DNA from: Ignavibacteria bacterium
Lineage (GTDB): Bacteria; Bacteroidota; Ignavibacteria; Ignavibacteriales; Melioribacteraceae
NCBI GenBank assembly: GCA_027347545.1
Contig: DAIEQT010000432.1
Location: forward strand, 1-9,174
Reading direction: 5' to 3'
DNA length: 9,174 nucleotides
Shown here in pieces: positions 4,834 through 9,174 of this stretch (the first letter of the stretch is position 1; every line of letters starts with the position of its first letter). A program made the translations under genes and the position numbers. The notes beneath the pieces are model-generated. The model worked only from the letters and a program-made list of their open reading frames with translations, made no database searches and was not told the DNA's origin.

Positions 4834-5418
4834 TTAAGTAAACAATTCTGTCTCAACTAACTCACAGATAATATGTGCAACTGTTATATGCCCTTCTTGA
4901 ATTCTTTGAGTGTTTGCTGAAGGAATAACAATTGGCAAATCAACTTTGTCTATTAATTTGCCGCCGGTTCCGCCTAAGAACCCAACCACAAATATATTTT
5001 TTGATTTAGCTTGTTCAACAGCTTTAATAATGTTTGGAGAATTACCGCTTGTAGATATTGCAATCAAAACATCACCAGCGTTTCCTAATCCTTCAATACT
5101 GCGAGCAAAAACATTTTCCCAGCCAATGTCATTTCCGCCAGCGGTAAGATTTGATGTGTCGGTTGTTAGTGCAATTGCCGGAAGTGAGGGGCGTTGAATG
5201 TGATGACTCAATCTAATTACAAACTCTGCTGCTATATGCTGGCAATCGGCAGCGCTGCCACCGTTTCCGCATAGCATTAGCTTTTTCCCGTTGCTGAAAG
5301 AATCCACCAAACTTTGCACAGCCACAAGAATTTCCGCTTTGCAGGCATTCTCTATTTTAAGTTTTACTTCAGAACTTTCTTTTAAGGATTCGACGATGAA
5401 TTTTTCTTTGTCAAACAT
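4834..5418 (-). CDS. gmhA: Phosphoheptose (D-sedoheptulose-7-phosphate) isomerase
   Basis: The 194-residue cytoplasmic SIS-domain enzyme converts sedoheptulose 7-phosphate to D-glycero-D-manno-heptose 7-phosphate, the first step to the ADP-heptose used in lipopolysaccharide core or surface glycans. Visible family marks are CGNGGSAADCQHIAAEF (50-66) with His61 and Glu65, the phosphate-binding STSGNS (122-127), and QEGHITVAHI (174-183) with Gln174 and His182, which match the zinc and catalytic residues of E. coli GmhA. I chose ATG 5418 because GAGG lies just upstream and the length then fits the family. The in-frame extension to 5517 has no homology I recognise. It stands alone, without other heptose genes in the window. 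Confidence 0.92.
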   Translation of the reverse strand: MFDKEKFIVESLKESSEVKLKIENACKAEILVAVQSLVDSFSNGKKLMLCGNGGSAADCQHIAAEFVIRLSHHIQRPSLPAIALTTDTSNLTAGGNDIGWENVFARSIEGLGNAGDVLIAISTSGNSPNIIKAVEQAKSKNIFVVGFLGGTGGKLIDKVDLPIVIPSANTQRIQEGHITVAHIICELVETELFT

Positions 5419-5527
5419 TGCTGCCTCAATTAACCAACTCAAAATAAAAAAGATTTCTCTCTGTTGTTTCCATGACTCGGAAATTTGGCAAGAAAGAAAA
5501 TGGGTTTCAATCACCAAGAAAAAAGGA

Positions 5528-5558
5528 TTGTCCGATACGATTTCATTCCTTAAGTTTG
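5528..5558 (+). promoter_or_regulatory. Promoter for the 5590 membrane-protein gene
   Basis: TAAGTTTG (5551-5558) fits the -7 box TAnnTTTG, and TTG at 5528-5530 lies 20 bases upstream as the -33 element. The leader would be about 25 bases. It lies in the intergenic region divergent from gmhA. Confidence 0.5.
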
Positions 5559-5589
5559 AGCCAATATTCTAAACGAAAATGAACGAGCT

Positions 5590-6354
5590 ATGAAAAGAAC
5601 CATATTATTCTGGGTGCTGGCATTTCTAATTACAGCCGGCTCTGCGGTTTACCAAAGAGTTACCGGACCATCCTACCCAAAGAGCGGTAAAGTAACTCTA
5701 GCGGGGAAAGAAATAAAATATAAATTGGAGCGCAGCCATGTTTCTTCTTCAAATTATTCTATTGAAATAGAAACAAACGATCCAGAAATCTCCGGCGAGT
5801 TATTCTGGCGTCCATATCTCAACAAAGGAGATTTCTCATTCGAAAAAATGATCGGCGATAAAGTTTTGAAAGCAGAATTGCCTGCTCGTCAAAAACTTCA
5901 GAAGTGGGAATACTTCGTAAAGCTTCAGAAAGGAAGTGAAGAAGTAACCATTCCGGGAGAGAGAGTTATAGTTATTCGTTTTAAGGATGATGTTCCGGGT
6001 TGGGTTTTAATTCCTCATATTATTGCAATGTTTGGCGCGATGCTGCTTTCAACTAGAACAGCCATCGAAGCATTCAACAAAACTGCAAATTTATATAAGC
6101 TAGCAGTTTGGACTTTGATTGTTCTCTTTATTGGTGGATTCCCATTGGGTTTTGCTATGAACGGCTACGCTTTTGGTGAAATGTGGGGCGGATTTCCTTA
6201 TGGTAATGATATTACTGATAACAAAACTCTGATTTCTTTTGTTGGCTGGTTAGTCGCTTTCTACATGATCAAGAAAAATCTTATGCCTAAACTTTTTGTG
6301 GTACTTGCTGCTATCTTAATGTTAATTGTTTATATGATTCCTCATAGTGTTTAG
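5590..6354 (+). CDS. Integral membrane protein of unknown function (254 aa)
   Basis: I do not recognise a named family. An N-terminal hydrophobic segment (residues 5-21) anchors or exports a soluble beta-rich region (about 24-135, rich in Lys, Glu, Tyr and Ser). Four more membrane helices follow, at about 138-154, 172-190, 213-228 and 233-251. Two His residues sit at helix ends (His143 in an IPHIIAMFG segment and His252 near the C-terminus). Helices two and three are joined to helix four by a Gly/aromatic loop (about 191-211). The beta domain between the first helix and the four-helix bundle would lie outside the cytoplasm. It is co-oriented with the OPT transporter 545 bases downstream, separated by the four-helix-bundle cassette, so the two may once have been adjacent. 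Function is unknown. Confidence 0.85.
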   Translation: MKRTILFWVLAFLITAGSAVYQRVTGPSYPKSGKVTLAGKEIKYKLERSHVSSSNYSIEIETNDPEISGELFWRPYLNKGDFSFEKMIGDKVLKAELPARQKLQKWEYFVKLQKGSEEVTIPGERVIVIRFKDDVPGWVLIPHIIAMFGAMLLSTRTAIEAFNKTANLYKLAVWTLIVLFIGGFPLGFAMNGYAFGEMWGGFPYGNDITDNKTLISFVGWLVAFYMIKKNLMPKLFVVLAAILMLIVYMIPHSV

Positions 6355-6367
6355 ACTAAAAGAAATA

Positions 6368-6403
6368 GATCAAGAGTAAGATCACGATCAAGATTGAGAA
6401 GAG
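6368..6403 (+). repeat. Hexanucleotide array L (six imperfect units)
   Basis: Units of six bases run without gaps: GATCAA, GAGTAA, GATCAC, GATCAA, GATTGA and GAAGAG. The array starts 14 bases after the upstream membrane-protein stop codon and ends eight bases before the ATG of the four-helix-bundle gene. Confidence 0.75.
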
Positions 6404-6411
6404 ACAAAAAG

Positions 6412-6810
6412 ATGAGTGAAGTTTATTTTGATCATGAAAAATTGAAAGTATACCAGAAATCTCTTGAATTCTCCGGTTGGGTTACTGATAATATTCGCGA
6501 AATCCAGATCAAGAATTCAATCATTGATCAATTAGACAGAGCGTCATCCTCAATTGCTTTGAATATTGCTGAAGGTAACGGCAAATTTACCGGAAGAGAT
6601 AGGTGTAGATATCTGGATATTTCTCGCGGCTCAGCGCTTGAATGCTCTAGCTGTTTGGATATAATGGTAGTAAAAAGAATGATTGAAAAATCTGTTCAAG
6701 TACAAGGAAAAAATATTTTAAAAGAAATTGTATCAATGTTAGTTGGATTGATCAAAGCTAGTTCTGATCGGGCTTATGAAAATCAAACTGAATATAACTC
6801 AACCTCTTAA
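6412..6810 (+). CDS. Four-helix-bundle protein (S23/IVP family)
   Basis: The 132-residue protein belongs to the S23 / 23S-rRNA intervening-sequence protein family. Its fold is a small antiparallel four-helix bundle, and relatives are found inside 23S rRNA insertions, as free-standing genes, and as the Avd accessory proteins of diversity-generating retroelements. The family pattern is visible: a LKVYQKSLEF helix (11-20), then the core from QLDRASSSIALNIAEGN (40-56) through RYLDISRGSALE (66-77). The ATG at 6412 is preferred over an in-frame TTG at 6394 inside the repeat array. No strong Shine-Dalgarno sequence is seen. It is not inside an rRNA gene here. Direct and inverted hexanucleotide arrays border it on both sides, and the stop codon lies in the first right-hand unit. 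Its molecular role is unknown; a mobile cassette is my inference. Confidence 0.88.
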   Translation: MSEVYFDHEKLKVYQKSLEFSGWVTDNIREIQIKNSIIDQLDRASSSIALNIAEGNGKFTGRDRCRYLDISRGSALECSSCLDIMVVKRMIEKSVQVQGKNILKEIVSMLVGLIKASSDRAYENQTEYNSTS

Positions 6811-6830
6811 TCTTAATCATAATCTTAATC
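6807..6830 (-). repeat. Hexanucleotide array R1 (four units, inverted)
   Basis: Four TTAATC-type units (TTAATC, TTAATC, ATAATC, TTAATC) run from the stop codon of the four-helix-bundle gene. Read on the minus strand they are GATTAA units, so they are the inverted counterpart of array L. Confidence 0.75.
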
Positions 6831-6836
6831 GCTTTT

Positions 6837-6850
6837 GAGATCTCTAGAGA
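6837..6850. repeat. Two overlapping palindromes between arrays R1 and R2
   Basis: GAGATCTC (6837-6844) overlaps TCTCTAGAGA (6841-6850). Both are perfect palindromes and sit at the centre between the oppositely oriented hexamer arrays. Confidence 0.6.
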
Positions 6851-6851
6851 A

Positions 6852-6881
6852 GATCAAGAGTAAGAGTAAGATTACGATTGC
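6852..6881 (+). repeat. Hexanucleotide array R2 (five units)
   Basis: The units are GATCAA, GAGTAA, GAGTAA, GATTAC and GATTGC. The first 14 bases match the first 14 of array L exactly, in the same orientation. It ends just before the AGAAGGAG ribosome binding site of the OPT transporter. Confidence 0.75.
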
Positions 6882-6885
6882 AAGC

Positions 6886-6894
6886 AGAAGGAGA
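6886..6894 (+). promoter_or_regulatory. Strong ribosome binding site of the OPT gene
   Basis: AGAAGGAGA lies about six bases before the ATG at 6900. It is the best Shine-Dalgarno sequence in the right half of the window. Confidence 0.7.
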
Positions 6895-6899
6895 AAAGA

Positions 6900-8882
6900 A
6901 TGTCTTCACACGAAACTCCAGCTTCAAGCGGATTACCATCCAACGCTTATACCGAATTAAAACCGGGCGAACAGTATGTTCCTATTATGCCGCCGGCAAA
7001 AATCTTTCCCGAAGTAACTTCCTATTCTGTAGTAACCGGAATTTTAATGGCTGTTATATTTTCCGCTGCTGCTGCGTACTTAGGTTTAAAAGTAGGACAA
7101 GTATTTGAAGCAGCAATTCCAATTGCAATTCTTGCTGTGGGTTTGACAAATGTACTCGGCAAGAAAAACGGAATGGGGCAGAATGTAATTATTCAATCAA
7201 TCGGGTCGTCTTCTGGTGCTGTTGTTGCGGGCGCAATTTTCACCTTACCCGGAATTTATATTTTGAATCTGCAAGCAACTTTCTTCCAGATGTTTTTTGC
7301 TTCGTTGCTTGGCGGATTTTTAGGAATCTTATTCCTTATTCCTTTCCGCAAATATTTTGTTAGCGAAATGCATGGCAAGCTCCCATTCCCTGAAGGAACA
7401 GCTACAACAGAAATTTTAGTTGCAGGTGAAAAGGGAGGCAATCACGCGCTAATTTTAGTTATTAGCGGTTTGATTGGCGGCGTTTACGATTTTCTTGTTG
7501 CAACGTTTGGCACCTGGGCAGAAATTTTTACTTCACGTGTTGTTGGAGTGGGAGAAGTTCTTGCAGATAAATTCAAAATTGTTTTCCGATTGAACACAAG
7601 CGCCGCCGTTGTCGGACTTGGATATGTAATCGGTCTTAAATATTCTGTGATAATTGTTGCCGGTTCATTTCTCTCTTACTTCGTTTTCGTTCCTCTTATT
7701 GCTTACTTCGGAGATGGACTCACAACAACTGTGGGATCGGGTGTTACATTGCTAGTTAAAGATATGTCAGCGGAATTAATCTTCAGAAATTATGTGCGCC
7801 ACATTGGCATTGGCGCAATTGCGATGGCTGGATTCATCGGAATTGTTCGTTCATCCGGTGTTATTAAATCTGCAATCTCTTTAGCTTTTAACGAGATTGC
7901 CGGAAAGAAAGCTGAAAATTCTTCTGAAGAACTGCGTACACAAAAAGATTTATCCATGAAAATCATTGTGATTGGCATAATCGTTACGGCAATAATTCTA
8001 TTTGTGTTCTTCTTGTTCGGAGTAGTATTTAATGTTCTTCATGCAATTGTTGGTTTGTTAATTGTAATGATAATGTCATTCTTATTTACAACTGTTGCCG
8101 CTAATGCAATTGCAATCACTGGCAACAATCCGGTTAGCGGAATGACTCTGATGACGCTTGTCCTTTCTTCAATCATTTTAGTTTCTGTTGGGCTTTCCGG
8201 ACCAACCGGAATGGTTTCTGCATTGATAATTGGCGGTGTTGTTTTTACTGCACTATCCGTTGCCGGTTCTTTTGTAACAGATTTGAAAATAGGTTACTGG
8301 CTTGGTTCAACTCCTCAAAAACAAGAAAAATGGAAATTCGTTGGCGCCCTCGTTTCGGCCGCAACTGTAGTTTGGATTATTTCTTTGTTAGATAAAATTT
8401 ATGGCTTTGCCGGCGGCGGATTGCCGGCCCCGCAAGCAAATGCAATGGCTGCAATCATTCAACCGTTAATGTCAAATCAACCGGCACCTTGGATGCTCTA
8501 CATTGCCGGCGCTTGCATTGCATTAATTTTAGCTATGATAAAAGTCCCGGTTCTGGCATTCGCTTTAGGTATGTATTTACCGCAAGAAATTAATACTCCA
8601 CTTTTAGTTGGCGGATTAATTTCTCATTATGTTTCCACAAGAAGTAAAGATGAAGCGTTAAACAACGCTCGCAGAGAAAGAGGAACCTTGATTGCTTCCG
8701 GATTTATTGCCGGCGGCGCATTGATGGGTGTTGTTAGTGTTATTATTCGTTCAACCGGTGCAAATTGGGTTATGACTGAATGGGCAGAATCTCACTCGGC
8801 AGAAATTTTATCGTTTGTAATGTTCTGTTTACTTTGCTTGTACACAATTTGGGATTCTTTGCGCGCTAAGAAAGACGCATAA
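6900..8882 (+). CDS. OPT-family (oligopeptide-type) membrane transporter
   Basis: The 660-residue polytopic inner-membrane transporter belongs to the bacterial OPT family, whose members take up small peptides or metal chelates; its substrate cannot be told from sequence. A soluble N-terminus leads into LKPGEQYVPIMPPAK (20-34) and the first helices with VTGILMAVIF and the family-typical AAYLGLKVGQVFEA (58-71). IGSSSGAVVAGAIFTLPGIY (101-120) is a hallmark segment, and GNNPVSGMT (about 407-415) is a second. There are roughly 14-16 hydrophobic helices. Length is normal for the family and no break is seen. AGAAGGAGA six bases before the ATG fixes the start. Its ribosome binding site lies right after hexamer array R2, so the cassette upstream now forms its leader. 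A strong terminator follows. Confidence 0.93.
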   Translation: MSSHETPASSGLPSNAYTELKPGEQYVPIMPPAKIFPEVTSYSVVTGILMAVIFSAAAAYLGLKVGQVFEAAIPIAILAVGLTNVLGKKNGMGQNVIIQSIGSSSGAVVAGAIFTLPGIYILNLQATFFQMFFASLLGGFLGILFLIPFRKYFVSEMHGKLPFPEGTATTEILVAGEKGGNHALILVISGLIGGVYDFLVATFGTWAEIFTSRVVGVGEVLADKFKIVFRLNTSAAVVGLGYVIGLKYSVIIVAGSFLSYFVFVPLIAYFGDGLTTTVGSGVTLLVKDMSAELIFRNYVRHIGIGAIAMAGFIGIVRSSGVIKSAISLAFNEIAGKKAENSSEELRTQKDLSMKIIVIGIIVTAIILFVFFLFGVVFNVLHAIVGLLIVMIMSFLFTTVAANAIAITGNNPVSGMTLMTLVLSSIILVSVGLSGPTGMVSALIIGGVVFTALSVAGSFVTDLKIGYWLGSTPQKQEKWKFVGALVSAATVVWIISLLDKIYGFAGGGLPAPQANAMAAIIQPLMSNQPAPWMLYIAGACIALILAMIKVPVLAFALGMYLPQEINTPLLVGGLISHYVSTRSKDEALNNARRERGTLIASGFIAGGALMGVVSVIIRSTGANWVMTEWAESHSAEILSFVMFCLLCLYTIWDSLRAKKDA

Positions 8883-8909
8883 CCTAGGCAATGAAAAATT
8901 GACTTAGAC

Positions 8910-8940
8910 ACCCCGGTTTTTGCCGGGGTTACTATTTTTA
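8910..8940 (+). terminator. Rho-independent terminator of the OPT gene
   Basis: ACCCCGG and CCGGGGT form a GC-rich 7-bp stem around a six-base T-rich loop, followed by TACTATTTTT. It lies 28 bases after the OPT stop codon. Confidence 0.8.
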
Positions 8941-8991
8941 AGGACTAATGTGGGTCAATAATTTTTCTCTCTGTTCTTTTATTTGCTAATT

Positions 8992-9012
8992 CCCAGACGA
9001 TTTCGTCGTGGG
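8992..9012. repeat. Hairpin, 8-bp stem with one bulge
   Basis: CCCAGACG pairs with CGTC-G-TGGG (one bulged G) around an ATTT loop. No T-run follows, so it is more repeat-like than terminator-like. Confidence 0.5.
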
Positions 9013-9030
9013 TTACAACTTTATGTCGAA

Positions 9031-9054
9031 GGTCGAGGATAAAATACTTCGACC
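9031..9054. repeat. Hairpin, 6-bp stem, 12-base loop
   Basis: GGTCGA (9031-9036) pairs with TCGACC (9049-9054). It lies 18 bases after the hairpin at 8992-9012, and the pair may form one composite repeat element. Confidence 0.45.
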
Positions 9055-9115
9055 GAGTTAATAAAGGCCCTTCCCTTTGGTGGCTGTCGCATAATTAATA
9101 TTTTTTAATAAATAG

Positions 9116-9152
9116 CCCGCAGATGACGCAGATTTAACGGATTTACACTGAT
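9116..9152. repeat. Degenerate GCAGAT/GGATTTACAC intergenic repeat
   Basis: Short related units follow each other: GCAGATGAC, GCAGATTTAAC, GGATTTACAC, TGAT. From memory this resembles a motif scattered between genes in many Bacteroidota-group and other genomes; I could not search for it. Confidence 0.45.
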
Positions 9153-9174
9153 AAATTATTGATTCATTAATTAT

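Larger units (their letters stand above)
8941..9174. other. Non-coding end of the window
   Basis: I see no gene. The stretch holds hairpins at 8992-9012 and 9031-9054 and a repeat-like motif at 9116-9152, in otherwise AT-rich DNA. Confidence 0.5.

Noticed and set aside
5419..5517. N-terminal extension of the isomerase to an upstream ATG
   Set aside because: The GmhA family begins near the ATG at 5418, which has a GAGG in front; the extra 33 residues have no resemblance to the family.
4910..5572. Two + strand open frames opposite and upstream of gmhA
   Set aside because: They mirror the isomerase gene and its leader; the isomerase on the other strand has full family motifs.
5579..5593. Four-codon leader frame (MNEL) whose TGA overlaps the next ATG
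   Set aside because: Too short to separate from chance; no ribosome binding site or attenuator structure accompanies it.
6368..6881. Hexamer arrays as a CRISPR array
   Set aside because: Units are six bases long, run without spacers, and have no unique intervening sequences; no cas gene is present.
6878..7978. Short open frames overlapping the OPT gene (6878-7108 +, 7256-7441 -, 7790-7978 -)
   Set aside because: All are shadows of the long transporter gene in other frames.

Overview
The window is AT-rich bacterial DNA. Three sites match the Bacteroidota/Chlorobiota-type -7 promoter box TAnnTTTG: before a tRNA gene, before a SpoU-type methyltransferase gene and before a membrane-protein gene. 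Together with the gene families this suggests a member of the Bacteroidota-Chlorobiota-Ignavibacteria group. That assignment is inference, because no rRNA or marker protein is present.

Left part (1 to about 3.8 kb): accessory DNA that looks like one side of an integrated phage, plasmid or ICE-like element. About 660 bases with no convincing gene are followed by a tight run of + strand genes. Four are small and unrecognised (662-1661). The next encodes a protein with only the ArdC-type N-terminal ssDNA-binding domain (1696-2139), then a 70-residue acidic protein (2129-2341) and a RecA-like/Sak4-like P-loop ATPase (2347-3453). A terminator overlaps the last stop codon. This part is dotted with short perfect palindromes with three-base loops. 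One 24-bp palindromic repeat occurs in two genes in different reading frames. The block ends next to the 3' end of a minus-strand tRNA-Thr(TGT), a classic integration site, with two tandem 11-bp repeats about 80-100 bp from the tRNA. No integrase is in view, and the far end of the element lies outside the window.

Right part (about 3.8 to 9.2 kb): mostly chromosomal-looking genes. They are tRNA-Thr with its own promoter and terminator (minus), a TrmH/SpoU-family rRNA/tRNA 2'-O-methyltransferase (plus), a convergent gmhA-type sedoheptulose-7-phosphate isomerase (minus), an unrecognised five-helix membrane protein (plus), a free-standing S23/IVP-type four-helix-bundle protein, and a 660-residue OPT-family transporter ending in a strong terminator. 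The last 230 bases hold only hairpins and a dispersed-type intergenic repeat.

The most unusual feature is the S23/IVP gene (6412-6810). It sits between the two membrane-protein genes and is bordered by imperfect hexanucleotide arrays. GATCAA/GAGTAA-type units lie before the start codon, TTAATC units (the opposite orientation) begin at the stop codon, and a third array in the first orientation lies just before the transporter's ribosome binding site. This looks like a compact inserted cassette. The second most interesting region is the ssDNA-binding/annealing gene module with its small palindromes beside tRNA-Thr.
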